DNA from: Mycoplasma sp. CAG:776 | GTDB lineage: Bacteria; Bacillota_I; Bacilli_A; RF39; UBA660 | DNA length: 56,583 nucleotides | Reading direction: 5' to 3' | Assembly: GCA_000438195.1 (NCBI GenBank) | Contig: FR903054.1 | Span: 5,956 to 62,538 of the forward strand | Part shown: one piece after another, positions 33,056 to 41,816 of the stretch | Numbering within the stretch: the first letter of the stretch is position 1 | Layout of the letters: each line of letters opens with the position of its first letter | Program-made: the position numbers and the translations under genes | The notes under the pieces: model-generated | Told to the model about the DNA's origin: nothing | Database searches by the model: none | What the model saw: only the letters and a program-made list of their open reading frames with translations

Positions 33056-33388
33056 ATGTTAAAAGTTGATATGGAGTATGAGAAAGGAATCTTATATGTT
33101 AGATTAAAAGGAATACTAGATAGAAAAGTGTGTTATAAGATTAATAATTATGTTGTCCCTGTAATATTAAAACATCGAATTAAATATTTAGTATTTAATT
33201 TGTATGATTTAGAGAGTATTGATGAGTCAGGAATGGATGCACTTTTGAATGCTAAATGTGCTATTAGAACAAATAAAGGTAAAATTTGTTTATGTGAAGT
33301 TAGCGATTTTTTAAGAGAAAAAATGAAAAGACTTAGAATGAAAGTAGCTAGTAATGAGCTTGCTGCTTATCATTTAATTAATATTTAA
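33056..33388 (+). CDS. spoIIAA: STAS-domain anti-sigma factor antagonist, SpoIIAA-like
   Basis: 110 aa, the length of SpoIIAA. The phosphorylation loop reads SIDESGMDALL; the Ser before Gly corresponds to the phosphorylated Ser58 in Bacillus SpoIIAA (DSSG form, here DESG). Upstream is the 0A box region; the downstream sigma gene overlaps its stop codon by one base. The anti-sigma kinase gene spoIIAB, normally between them, is missing. Confidence 0.85.
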   Translation: MLKVDMEYEKGILYVRLKGILDRKVCYKINNYVVPVILKHRIKYLVFNLYDLESIDESGMDALLNAKCAIRTNKGKICLCEVSDFLREKMKRLRMKVASNELAAYHLINI

Positions 33389-34029
33389 TGACGACGAATG
33401 AACTTATTGAAGTACATATGGGGTTAATTAAAAAAATCGCTAATAAATTTTATAATTGTTCGAAAGAAGATTTGATTCAGGTAGGAGTTATAGGTTTGTT
33501 AAAAGCATATCAAAATTTTAAAGATCATGGAGAAGCGAAGTTTAGTACTTATGCTTATCCTTACATCTTTGGAGAAATGTATCAATTAGTTAATTCTAAT
33601 CGTGATATTAAAATAAGTAAAGATATGTTTAAACTATATAAATTGGTTGAAAAAACAAGGTATGAACTTGCACAAAGATTACATTATGTTCCAACAGATT
33701 TAGAAGTAGCGCAGTTTTTGGAATTAGATTATAATTTAGTTCGAGAAGCAATCCTGTGTAGTCAGGCGATGATCTCTTTAGACGATGAAGCAAGTGAACT
33801 TAATTTACACGAAGTTATTGCAGATAAGCATTCTGTAAATACGGATTTAAAAATAGATATAGATGATAGTTTTAAGGTTTTAGATAGTCAAGAAAAAGAA
33901 ATAATAAAAGCACGTTATTATGATGATTTGACACAAAGTGAAGTTGCGAAGAAGCTTAATATGACACAAGTTATGGTTAGTCGTTATGAAAAAAAGAGTT
34001 TAGAAAAAATGAAAATGGCGTTAATGTAA
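33388..34029 (+). CDS. sigF: Sporulation-type RNA polymerase sigma factor (SigF/SigG group)
   Basis: 213 aa, shorter than the ~255 aa of Bacillus SigF. Region 2 is DLIQVGVIGLLKAYQNF with GEAKFSTYAYPYIFGEM, region 3 holds a YVPTDLEVAQFLEL helix-turn-helix, region 4 is LTQSEVAKKLNMTQVMVSRYEK. Sequence type is the SigF/G/B branch. The start overlaps the spoIIAA stop (TAATG) and has no SD, so it is translated by coupling. It is followed by a terminator and tRNA-Thr. Confidence 0.88.
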   Translation: MTTNELIEVHMGLIKKIANKFYNCSKEDLIQVGVIGLLKAYQNFKDHGEAKFSTYAYPYIFGEMYQLVNSNRDIKISKDMFKLYKLVEKTRYELAQRLHYVPTDLEVAQFLELDYNLVREAILCSQAMISLDDEASELNLHEVIADKHSVNTDLKIDIDDSFKVLDSQEKEIIKARYYDDLTQSEVAKKLNMTQVMVSRYEKKSLEKMKMALM

Positions 34030-34030
34030 T

Positions 34031-34057
34031 ACTTTAGGTTTTCCTAAAGTGTTTTTT
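34031..34057 (+). terminator. Terminator behind sigF
   Basis: ACTTTAGG/CCTAAAGT stem, TTTT loop, GT6 tail. Confidence 0.85.
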
Positions 34058-34061
34058 GTGA

Positions 34062-34067
34062 TATAAT
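34062..34067 (+). promoter_or_regulatory. tRNA-Thr promoter -10
   Basis: TGA-TATAAT directly before the tRNA; the upstream -35 position overlaps the sigF terminator loop. Confidence 0.5.
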
Positions 34068-34077
34068 ATTTTTAGTT

Positions 34078-34153
34078 GCTGAAATAGCTCAGGTGGTAGA
34101 GCAACGCACTCGTAATGCGTAGGTCGGAAGTTCGAGTCTTCTTTTCAGCACCA
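34078..34153 (+). tRNA. tRNA-Thr (anticodon CGT)
   Basis: 76 nt with encoded CCA: acceptor GCTGAAA/TTTCAGC, D-arm GCTCAGGTGGTAGAGC, anticodon loop CTCGTAA giving CGT, T-arm GAAGTTCGAGTCTTC. Discriminator base is A. Confidence 0.96.
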
Positions 34154-34226
34154 GATTGATTGTTACTGGAACTTTTATAGTTTTGGTTATCATATATTTA
34201 AAAATATAGCAATTTATTTATAGGTA

Positions 34227-34613
34227 GTGAATATGGATATAGTTGTAAAAATAAATGAGTTAATAAATAAGTATAATAAATTGGGTATTATGTCAGTAAA
34301 AGATATTAGTGATGGCCATCATACATTTGGAGAAATTTATAAGGAGAGGTTCATACTATTTTGTACCCTTTGTAATATTTTTCCAGAATTATCATGGAAA
34401 GCAAAAAAACATTTTGATGAGGAAAATGATCCGATGTATGAAGGTGATTTTATTGCGGGTATAAACACGCCAGAAGGAGTGGCTTCATATCATATTAAAA
34501 TAGAATATTGGGATTTATTTGATATTCCAGAAATTAGTAGAGCACCAAAATATGATAACTATACTTCAGAAGATGTTTTAAAGCGGATATTGTCATTATC
34601 TAAAAGAAAATAA
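34227..34613 (+). CDS. Phage-associated WDGH-type domain protein
   Basis: 128 aa. The blocks SDGHHTFGEIYKERFILF, WKAKKHFDE, FIAGINTPEGVASYHI and APKYDNYTSEDVLKRI correspond to a small family common in phage genomes and accessory regions (often WDGHHTFxELY). Function is unknown. It lies 73 bases behind tRNA-Thr and has no relation to the flanking genes, so it is a likely remnant or cargo of an element inserted at that tRNA. Confidence 0.75.
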   Translation: MNMDIVVKINELINKYNKLGIMSVKDISDGHHTFGEIYKERFILFCTLCNIFPELSWKAKKHFDEENDPMYEGDFIAGINTPEGVASYHIKIEYWDLFDIPEISRAPKYDNYTSEDVLKRILSLSKRK

Positions 34614-34635
34614 ATTTAGAAATTGTTGTAATATT

Positions 34636-34658
34636 CAAACTTTTTAAGTTTGTTTTTT
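34636..34658 (+). terminator. Terminator behind the WDGH-type gene
   Basis: CAAACTT/AAGTTTG stem with TTT loop and T6 tail. Confidence 0.8.
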
Positions 34659-34797
34659 CTTTAAATAAGATTAATTAAACAATTTAATGTAAAGTTGTTG
34701 TATCTTTTGATAATGCTTTTTTACATTGTGTATATTATTATTAAATTGTAAAAAGTGTTAAGTTTATTGTCTAATTGACGTTTATTTTTTCAATTAA

Positions 34798-34827
34798 TTG
34801 ACACACTATCTTTTTATATGATATTAT
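34798..34827 (+). promoter_or_regulatory. Promoter of the 109-aa membrane protein
   Basis: TTGACA, 18-base spacer ending TGA, TATTAT. A second TTGACG lies 23 bases upstream. Confidence 0.75.
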
Positions 34828-34859
34828 GAAATTCCCCACTTGAAAGGAGAATTTTATAG

Positions 34860-35189
34860 ATGTTGTTTTTTCTTTATTTAATGAGTGTTGCTATCAGTGT
34901 AGTTGTTATGTATCGAACAACTATTTCTTTTTCTAAAAAGATGGAAAAAGATGGCTTTTTGTTTGTTGAAAAAGAATCGCTTTGGGAATATTTTAAAGAG
35001 CATTTTATTTTGGTTTTTAAAGTATGCTTTCCAGTTATTAATATTATTAATGTTCTCTGTTTATTTTTTTGCATGGAAAATGTTTATCAGAAAATGGTTA
35101 CATGTTTTTTTATAGAAGGAAAGATTATTTTTGATGAAAACAGATTAAAGAAAACGGCTATTCCTAAACAAACATCTCAAGCTTGTTAG
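34860..35189 (+). CDS. Small membrane protein, unknown
   Basis: 109 aa with two hydrophobic helices (about 2-20 and 52-72) around a charged cytosolic stretch, and a basic C-terminus with a final Cys. A perfect SD AAAGGAG and a good promoter support expression. No family recognised. It has no partner gene; the following 640 bases are non-coding. Confidence 0.6.
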   Translation: MLFFLYLMSVAISVVVMYRTTISFSKKMEKDGFLFVEKESLWEYFKEHFILVFKVCFPVINIINVLCLFFCMENVYQKMVTCFFIEGKIIFDENRLKKTAIPKQTSQAC

Positions 35190-35826
35190 AATTGTTGTAA
35201 ATTATATGTAAAGAGAGATATCTTCTTTTTTTAATTTGTAGTATTATATGTTTATGGGGTGTTGGGATGAAACAATATTTTATTATGTTTTTTAAATTAT
35301 ATAATCTTTAAAAAAGTGTATTTTTGAAAAAAGAATTTAGAAAAGTTGAAGTTAAATTTGAATTTTAAGTTTTTATTTTGGAGAGGTTTATTTGGATTTG
35401 TAGATTTATAGTTAAAAAATATATCCTTTATTTTCTTTAAAACAGTTAGAGAAGATTTATATTCTATTGTATCATATTATTATGAAAGTTAAAATTTCTT
35501 CTGTTACTTTATATTAAGTAGGAAATGGGGATGAAAAAGTATTATAAACATTTATATGTGGATTATAGATATATTAATCAAAATTTAATTAAAGTGAGAC
35601 GAAAGAAGGAATATATTCTTTGTATAACTTTTGTTTAAAATGTTAATGGTTTCTTTTGCTTATTATATTTTTTTAAATTTTATGAAGATGAAAGTTAAGC
35701 TTTAATTATTTATTTTTCCTTAAGATTAAGAATATTATAATCAATTATTAATGCAATAGAGTAATACTTTATTAGTTTACCTTTTGAGTATATTTTAATG
35801 ACGATGCTAGGAAAGGATGTAATTAA
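35190..35826. other. 637-bp stretch without an ordinary gene
   Basis: Very AT-rich. Short frames: one at about 35269 (MKQYFIMFFKLYNL, SD-like GGGGTG before it) and a 37-codon frame at 35525-35638 (begins MGMKKYYKHLYVDYRYIN). Neither shows a family. The stretch looks like degraded DNA, like the region behind tRNA-Thr in general. No terminator or tRNA was seen. Confidence 0.5.
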
Positions 35827-36822
35827 ATGGGAGTAATAAACAAAAAAGTGATGGAATGGATTAATTTATTCAATAGATTAGATGAATTAAAAAGAACATA
35901 TGGTTATTCTTTTTTTAAGGATGCTATTTTTTGGCTAGATTGTTTAAGTCAAAAGAAATTAGTGACTTTAGGAAATAAGTCTAAATTAGTTGATTTATTA
36001 GTAGAACATCATATTGATGAATTTGATTTAATGAAAGATTTTTTATTACAAATTATCAATATTTTTGATTTTCATAGTGTAGTTGTTAAGTTAGAAGAAG
36101 CACAAAAAGATTATGGAATTGATTCGGTTTCTTTAGTTTTGAGCACTCAAGCTTCAAATAATGTTATATCTATTTTTCATTCTAATTATGGATTTCAGAG
36201 AGCTTATTTCCCAAAAGATGTAATTCCGATTTCTAGAATAGATTTTAAAACTGGAGATATTCAATTAATAGTAGCATCTCATTATGAGTATATTTTGGAT
36301 AAAAAAGAACAGGGAAAATGTGAAAGAATATTTTGGACTAGAGATTTTCGCTTTGGAAGCAAAACCTTTCCTACTAAAGAAAAAATGGATCAATATAATT
36401 TTAAAGATGAAAAAAAGAAATGGTTAAGTTATATAATTTCTAATTTAGTTCGTTTTGAGGATAGTGAGATAGATTTTGTTTTAGATGATCCTAATTTACA
36501 AGTAATGAATTTGAATACTTCTAATATTTATGAGAATTATTCTATTTTGACTGATGGATTAGTATATGATGAAAATGAAAGAGAATTATTAAGAAGAAAT
36601 GGATATTTTGAACGAGTATTTGTTCGAGAGGCAAATGTGTTAATGGTTTGTCAAATAGAACAAGAGGGTATTACTAAGATTAAATTGATTGTTGATCCTA
36701 TTTATTTTAAAGAATACATGAATGGATTAGAACAAGATCGTGAAAAAGAATTTTTGGCAAATATATTCTTTTTATTGAAAAATTCAAAAAAAGAATGGGA
36801 TTTAAATCGAAATTTTAGTTGA
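35827..36822 (+). CDS. Unknown 331-aa protein
   Basis: No family recognised. ATG is preceded by AGGAAAGGATG, a clear SD. The protein is soluble with no signal peptide or membrane helix; charged helices at the start and a beta-rich middle (SVSLVLSTQASNNVISIF, YFPKDVIPISRIDF). It is not similar by eye to the other 331-aa protein of the window. It lies upstream of rpsO with its own spacing; a promoter for rpsO lies behind it. Confidence 0.7.
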   Translation: MGVINKKVMEWINLFNRLDELKRTYGYSFFKDAIFWLDCLSQKKLVTLGNKSKLVDLLVEHHIDEFDLMKDFLLQIINIFDFHSVVVKLEEAQKDYGIDSVSLVLSTQASNNVISIFHSNYGFQRAYFPKDVIPISRIDFKTGDIQLIVASHYEYILDKKEQGKCERIFWTRDFRFGSKTFPTKEKMDQYNFKDEKKKWLSYIISNLVRFEDSEIDFVLDDPNLQVMNLNTSNIYENYSILTDGLVYDENERELLRRNGYFERVFVREANVLMVCQIEQEGITKIKLIVDPIYFKEYMNGLEQDREKEFLANIFFLLKNSKKEWDLNRNFS

Positions 36823-36837
36823 TTTTTAAGGTTTACT

Positions 36838-36932
36838 ATAATATAATAATTTTGTAAGTTTTATCTCAGTTTAGATTTACTCCTTAAATTTTTACTTGGA
36901 TAGAACCGTTTGTTTAGAGAAGGAGGATTATT
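36838..36932 (+). promoter_or_regulatory. Promoter and leader of rpsO
   Basis: TATAAT-type -10 elements near 36838-36850, then a ~75-base leader with several possible pairings before the SD GAAGGAGG. An S15-binding leader is possible but I cannot match a known class. Confidence 0.4.
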
Positions 36933-37202
36933 ATGGCAGTTACAAAAGAAGAAAAAGCTAAGTTAATTAAAGAATTTGGTAAGAATGAAAAAGATTGTGG
37001 TTCTGCTGAGGTACAGATCGCTATTCTTACTCATGAAATTAATGATTTAACTGAGCATTTAAAAGTACATAAACATGACTATCATTCAAATCGTGGACTT
37101 TTGATGAAAGTTGGTAAAAGAAGAAAATTACTTGCTTATTTAAAAGAAAATGATGTTGTTAGTTATCGTAATGTAATTAGTAAGTTGAATTTAAGAAAAT
37201 AA
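36933..37202 (+). CDS. rpsO: Ribosomal protein S15
   Basis: 89 aa. HEINDLTEHLKVHKHDYHSNRGLLMKVGKRRKLL is the invariant S15 core. Typical rpsO-pnp order. A terminator lies between the two, so pnp is partly separate. Confidence 0.97.
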   Translation: MAVTKEEKAKLIKEFGKNEKDCGSAEVQIAILTHEINDLTEHLKVHKHDYHSNRGLLMKVGKRRKLLAYLKENDVVSYRNVISKLNLRK

Positions 37203-37203
37203 G

Positions 37204-37231
37204 GGCACTAAAGTTTTTAGTGTCTTTTTTT
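37204..37231 (+). terminator. rpsO terminator
   Basis: GGCACTAA/TTAGTGTC (one G-U) with a 5-base loop and T7 tail. Confidence 0.85.
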
Positions 37232-37250
37232 ATAAATAGAAGGAGCATAT

Positions 37251-39413
37251 ATGAAGAAAGTATTTAAGTTAGATTTTTTAGGCAGAGATTTAATTGTAGA
37301 AACTGGTGAACTTGCAAAACAAACTGATGGTGCAGTATTAGTTCGTTATGGTGATACCGTTGTTTTATCTGTTTGTGTTATGGGAAAAGAAGTTACGGGA
37401 CAGGATTTCTTTCCTTTACAAGTATTATATCAGGAAAAATTATATTCAGTAGGTAAAATTCCGGGAGGATTTATTAAAAGAGAAGGAAGACCAAGTGATG
37501 CAGCAACTTTAGCAGCAAGATTAATTGATCGTCCTATAAGACCTATGTTTGATGAAAATTTAAGACAAGAAATTCAAGTAGTAAATACTGTTTTGTCAGT
37601 TGATCCAGATAATTCTCCAGAAATGGCAGCTTTATTTGGTACTAGTTTATGTCTTGGGATTTCTAAAATTCCTTTTGATGGTCCAGTATCTGGTGTTATT
37701 GTGGGTAAAGTAGATGGTAAATTGGTAATTAATCCGACAGCAAAAGAAGTTGAGGATAGTACTCTTTCTTTAACTGTTGCAGGAACTAGTGATGCTATTT
37801 GTATGGTGGAAGCTGGAGCAGCTGAACTAAGTGAAAAAGAAATGTTAGAAGCTTTAATGTTTGGTCATGAAAATTTGAAAAGATTATGTAAGTTTCAACA
37901 AGAAATCATTGATGAAATTGGTGCAGAAAAAGTGGAACTTCCAAAAGCTGAATTAGACTTAGAAATAGAAGCAGCAGTTCGGGATTTTGCAACTAAAGAT
38001 ATGTTAGCTGCGATACAGATAAAAGATAAATTGGAGAAGTATGCAGCAATTGATGCTGTAAAGGAAAGAGCAATTGAGAATTTTACAGAAGTTTATGCGG
38101 AAAATGAAGATGCATCAGAAAAGTTAAAACAAGTGGAGAAAATAGTTAGTCTTATTGAAGCGGAAGAAGTTAGAAAGTTAATAACAGATAAACACATACG
38201 TCCAGATGGAAGAGCCATGGATGAAATTCGTCCTTTATCTTGTGAAATAGATTTACTTCCTCGTACTCACGGTTCAGCTGTATTTACTCGTGGTGAAACA
38301 CAATCACTTGCTACAACGACTTTAGGTGCTATTGGAGAACATCAAATTTTAGATGGTCTTGGCTTAGAAGATTCAAAACGTTTTATGTTACATTATAATT
38401 TTCCAGCTTTTTCAGTTGGTGAAACTGGTCGATATGGAGCTCCAGGTAGAAGAGAAATTGGACATGGAGCTTTAGGAGAAAGAGCTCTTGCTCAAGTTAT
38501 TCCATCAGAAGAAGAGTTTCCTTATACAATCCGAGTTGTTAGTGAAATTTTAGAATCTAATGGTAGTAGTAGTCAAGCAACCATTTGTGCGGGTTGTTTA
38601 AGCCTTATGGCTGCAGGTGTTCCAATTAAAGCCCCAGTTGCTGGTATAGCTATGGGTTTAATTGAATCAGCAGATAAAAAGAAACATACTATTTTAACTG
38701 ATATTCAAGGCCTTGAAGATCATATGGGAGATATGGATTTTAAGGTTGCTGGTACTAAAAAAGGTATTTGTGCTTTACAAATGGATATTAAAATTAAAGG
38801 TGTTACGGAAAAAATATTAAAAGAAGCATTAGCTCAAGCTAAAAAAGCCCGTCTGCAAATTTTGGATGTTATGGCTGAATGTATTTCGGAGCCTCGTAAG
38901 AGTTTATCTAAATATGCACCTAAAATTGATACCTTTAAAATTAATCCGGATAAAATTAAAGATGTTATTGGTCGTGGTGGAGATATGATTACTAAGATTA
39001 TATTAGAAGCTAGTAATGTTAAAAGTGTAAATGATAAAGATGCAGTAAAAGTGGATTTAGAAGATGATGGAAGAGTTATTATTTATCATACGGATGCAGC
39101 TATTATTGCCAAAACAAGAGCTATGATTGAAGAGGTTATTCGTGAAGTTGAAGAAGGGGCTATTTATACTGGTAAAGTTGTAAAAGTAGAAGATTTTGGC
39201 TGCTTTGTAGAACTTTGGCCTGGATGTGAAGGACTTGTTCATGTTTCGGAACTTGATTACAAAAGAGTTGAAAAACCAAAAGATTTAGTTTCCGTTGGTG
39301 ATAAAATCTTAGTTAAAGCTTTAGGTTATGATAATCGTGGTAGACTTAATTTATCAAGAAAACAAGCTTTGCCAAAACCTGATAAGAAAGATGAAAAGAA
39401 AAAAGATAAGTAA
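37251..39413 (+). CDS. pnp: Polyribonucleotide nucleotidyltransferase (PNPase)
   Basis: 720 aa. Two RNase PH domains (DGAVLVRYGDT first; RTHGSAVFTRGETQSLA with the phosphate/Mg site in the second), a helical linker, a KH domain with VIGRGGDMI, and an S1 domain (YTGKVVKVEDFGCFVEL) at the C-terminus; a Lys-rich tail ends it. It degrades RNA 3' to 5' with phosphate. SD GAAGGAG. Confidence 0.98.
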   Translation: MKKVFKLDFLGRDLIVETGELAKQTDGAVLVRYGDTVVLSVCVMGKEVTGQDFFPLQVLYQEKLYSVGKIPGGFIKREGRPSDAATLAARLIDRPIRPMFDENLRQEIQVVNTVLSVDPDNSPEMAALFGTSLCLGISKIPFDGPVSGVIVGKVDGKLVINPTAKEVEDSTLSLTVAGTSDAICMVEAGAAELSEKEMLEALMFGHENLKRLCKFQQEIIDEIGAEKVELPKAELDLEIEAAVRDFATKDMLAAIQIKDKLEKYAAIDAVKERAIENFTEVYAENEDASEKLKQVEKIVSLIEAEEVRKLITDKHIRPDGRAMDEIRPLSCEIDLLPRTHGSAVFTRGETQSLATTTLGAIGEHQILDGLGLEDSKRFMLHYNFPAFSVGETGRYGAPGRREIGHGALGERALAQVIPSEEEFPYTIRVVSEILESNGSSSQATICAGCLSLMAAGVPIKAPVAGIAMGLIESADKKKHTILTDIQGLEDHMGDMDFKVAGTKKGICALQMDIKIKGVTEKILKEALAQAKKARLQILDVMAECISEPRKSLSKYAPKIDTFKINPDKIKDVIGRGGDMITKIILEASNVKSVNDKDAVKVDLEDDGRVIIYHTDAAIIAKTRAMIEEVIREVEEGAIYTGKVVKVEDFGCFVELWPGCEGLVHVSELDYKRVEKPKDLVSVGDKILVKALGYDNRGRLNLSRKQALPKPDKKDEKKKDK

Positions 39414-39502
39414 AATGAGATTACTTTTTTAGTAATTTTAGTGAGACTTGCTTTTTTTCTTTTGGTGTTATAATATCTTTTTAGAAAAAGGAGTTGGTTT
39501 AA

Positions 39503-39896
39503 GTGGAAAAGCCTTATTCGCTAGAACAATCTTATGAATTGCTTGATGATATTTCTAAAGTATTTTTAAAATTTATAATTCAATTGATGGATTCTTTACA
39601 AGTAGATCAAGTTTGTATGATGGGAATTGGGAATTCTATTAGTGCTGATTGGACTGCTACTAATAATAATGTTTGTCCTTGGTTAGAAAAATTTAAACCA
39701 TTTGTAGATAGTAATAATAATTTAGGTTGTGAATATAGGTTTCAAGACATTTTCTGTTGCGGTAGAAAATTCTAATCAACAAATTTATGAATTTTTAAGT
39801 CAAAATCCTACTTTGGATGATGTTAAAAAACATTTTTTTATTGTCTTTGATGGTTGGAAGAAGACATATCAAGGCACTGTTTGGAAAATTATGTAG
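39503..39896 (+). pseudogene. Frameshifted unknown gene (131-codon remnant)
   Basis: The first frame (39503-39775, MEKPYSLEQSYELLDDI...) reads well to about 39737, then drifts and stops; the next frame continues with coding-like sequence (GFKTFSVAVENSNQQIYEF to TYQGTVWKIM) to TAG 39894-39896. A single-base indel joins them. The motif GIGNSISADW resembles the GNSxS block of SGNH-type hydrolases, but too little remains to name it. A sequencing error is the alternative. Confidence 0.6.
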
Positions 39897-39902
39897 ATAC
39901 AG

Positions 39903-39938
39903 AAAAAAGCATTAGTCTTTCGTGATTAATGCTTTTTT
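39903..39938. terminator. Bidirectional terminator
   Basis: 15-bp stem AAAAAAGCATTAGTC/GATTAATGCTTTTTT, 6-base loop; serves the frameshifted gene and the minus-strand glycosyltransferase, whose stop codon lies in it. Confidence 0.85.
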
Positions 39939-41087
39939 GTATACCTCTAAAACCTTTTTACCAAAACTTTCTTTAGAGTATTCTTGAACACTTAATAGTG
40001 CATTTTCGGATAATTTTTTATATAATGAATGATTTTCTTTTAATTCGGTAATTTGTTTTCCATATTCATTTCCATCTTTAAATAAATAGCCATTATATCC
40101 ATTTTTTACCATTTTTTGAAAACTTTTATCATTAATGCACAATACTGGTTTTTTAGCAGCTAAACCTTCTATTATAGTTAAACCTTGAGTTTCAGTAGTT
40201 GAAAAAGAAACTAAAACATGGAATAAATTGTAGTATGCGGGCATTAGTTCATATTTGGTTTTACCTGTAAAGAAAACATTTTTATTTATTTTTAAATCTT
40301 TACTTAATTTTTTTAGATTTTCTATTTCAGGGCCATCTCCTACAATCATTAATTTTATCTTTTTATTTTTTTCTATTAATTTTTGAGTATTTTTGATTAA
40401 TTGATCAAAACTTTTTTCAGTTGCTATTCTGCCAACTGCTCCGATAATAAAGTCATCATTTTTTAAATTCCATTCTTTTTTGATATGCTCCATTTCTTTT
40501 TCTATTTTAGGAGTTAATTTGAATTTTTCAATGTCAATACCAGTTGGAATTACGTTGATTTCTTTTCGGATATGATATTTTTTTATGAATAATTCTTTTA
40601 TTTTTTCAGTAGGAACAATTAGACCATCACATTTCTTTTCACAAAAATATTTTGTTAGTTTTTTTACTACTTTTTTTCCTAAACTATTAAAATGATTATG
40701 CGTTACATAATAGACATAGTCTTCATATAAAGTATGATATGTATGAATTACTGGTATATGTAGTTTTTTACTTACAATTCTAGAAAACATACCAATTCCA
40801 AATTCAGTTTGACTATGAATAATATCTAAGTTCCATGTTTTAATTATTTTGAAGGCTTTTCTAGAATATATGCCACTTAATCTAGCATCATAAATTTTAG
40901 TTTTTATTCCTGGAATATAGATAATTCTATTTTTTTTATCATAATAAAAACGATAGTTTTTTAAATTTACAGTTACAATATATACTTTATGATGCATTTT
41001 CTCTAGGGCTTCTTTTAACATTTTTATACTAGTTGTAACACCAGAGACATATGGTTCGTATGTTTCTGTAAAGATTGCTATTTTCAT
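39912..41087 (-). CDS. GT4-family glycosyltransferase (glycolipid synthase-like)
   Basis: 391 aa, GT-B fold. N-terminal FTETYEPYVSGVTTSIK and HTYHTLYEDYVYY, C-terminal AVGRIATEKSF, VGDGPEIENL and the E(x7)E block SFSTTETQGLTIIEGLA. This pattern is that of 1,2-diacylglycerol glucosyltransferases making membrane glucolipids, the anchors of lipoteichoic acid in Bacillota. Substrate is inferred from family resemblance only. Monocistronic, minus strand. Confidence 0.88.
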   Translation of the reverse strand: MKIAIFTETYEPYVSGVTTSIKMLKEALEKMHHKVYIVTVNLKNYRFYYDKKNRIIYIPGIKTKIYDARLSGIYSRKAFKIIKTWNLDIIHSQTEFGIGMFSRIVSKKLHIPVIHTYHTLYEDYVYYVTHNHFNSLGKKVVKKLTKYFCEKKCDGLIVPTEKIKELFIKKYHIRKEINVIPTGIDIEKFKLTPKIEKEMEHIKKEWNLKNDDFIIGAVGRIATEKSFDQLIKNTQKLIEKNKKIKLMIVGDGPEIENLKKLSKDLKINKNVFFTGKTKYELMPAYYNLFHVLVSFSTTETQGLTIIEGLAAKKPVLCINDKSFQKMVKNGYNGYLFKDGNEYGKQITELKENHSLYKKLSENALLSVQEYSKESFGKKVLEVYKKALITKD

Positions 41088-41157
41088 AAATATCTCCCTT
41101 ATCTATTATATAATAAAATAAAGAGATTTAAAGATTTTTTTGTTAAAAAGTGTAATT

Positions 41158-41661
41158 TTAATTCATTATGGGTTCTTTTATTTTTATTTTTTCATTAATT
41201 TTACCTAATAAATAGTCACTTGATATATTAAATATTTTAGAGTATTCTATTAGAAAACTGGTTAAAATTAGTGTTTTGCCACTTTCATAACGTGATATTA
41301 CGCCATTATCTGTGTTTAGTTTTTGAGCTATTCTAGCTTGAGTATATTTGTGTTCTTTTCTTATTTCTTTTAATCTTTTAGGGCATAAATTATAATCAAT
41401 ATCTTTTTTCATGTGAGGATATTTTTTTAATTTATTTAGTCCTAAAATATAATCAATAGAACAACTGTATATTTTACATAATTCTACTAGTCTTGGTAGA
41501 GGAATTATATTGATTTCTAGTTCCCATAAAGAATAGGTACTTCTACTTACTCCTAATTTTTTTGCTATTTCTTTTTGAGGAATTCCTTCTTCTTCTCTCA
41601 TGAATTTTATATTAAATTTTAATGTTTTTTTATTATCTCTTTCAATATCTATTACATTCAT
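41158..41661 (-). CDS. Regulator with two XRE-type HTH domains
   Basis: 167 aa with tandem HTH_3 domains: residues about 17-72 (IPQKEIAKKLGVSRSTYSLWE) and 94-149 (YTQARIAQKLNTDNGVISRYES). Both recognition helices differ, so one molecule could contact two half-sites. No extra sensor domain. It is divergent from the large surface-protein genes; the palindrome AACAT-AAAA-ATGTT in the intergenic space is a possible operator. Autoregulation and control of the surface operon are inference. Confidence 0.88.
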   Translation of the reverse strand: MNVIDIERDNKKTLKFNIKFMREEEGIPQKEIAKKLGVSRSTYSLWELEINIIPLPRLVELCKIYSCSIDYILGLNKLKKYPHMKKDIDYNLCPKRLKEIRKEHKYTQARIAQKLNTDNGVISRYESGKTLILTSFLIEYSKIFNISSDYLLGKINEKIKIKEPIMN

Positions 41662-41732
41662 TTTAGTTTCTCCATATTTATGGGCTTATTATGACATAGA
41701 TATAAAATGTTAAAAATCCGCTGCTGCAAAAT

Positions 41733-41773
41733 AACATAAAAATGTTGACTAATCCTCAACAATAATGTATATT
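41733..41773 (+). promoter_or_regulatory. Operator-like palindrome and promoter
   Basis: AACAT-AAAA-ATGTT (41733-41746) overlaps TTGACT (41745-41750); 17-base spacer; TATATT (41768-41773). The palindrome touches the -35, the usual site of repressor action. Confidence 0.6.
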
Positions 41774-41816
41774 AGAAATATAACATAGATAATTATATGA
41801 TAATAATTTTGGTAAG

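Noticed and set aside
34078..34153. Functional link between tRNA-Thr(CGT) and the mobile ThrRS
   Set aside because: They are 21 kb apart in different contexts; tRNA-Thr has its own promoter and no element features around it connect the two.
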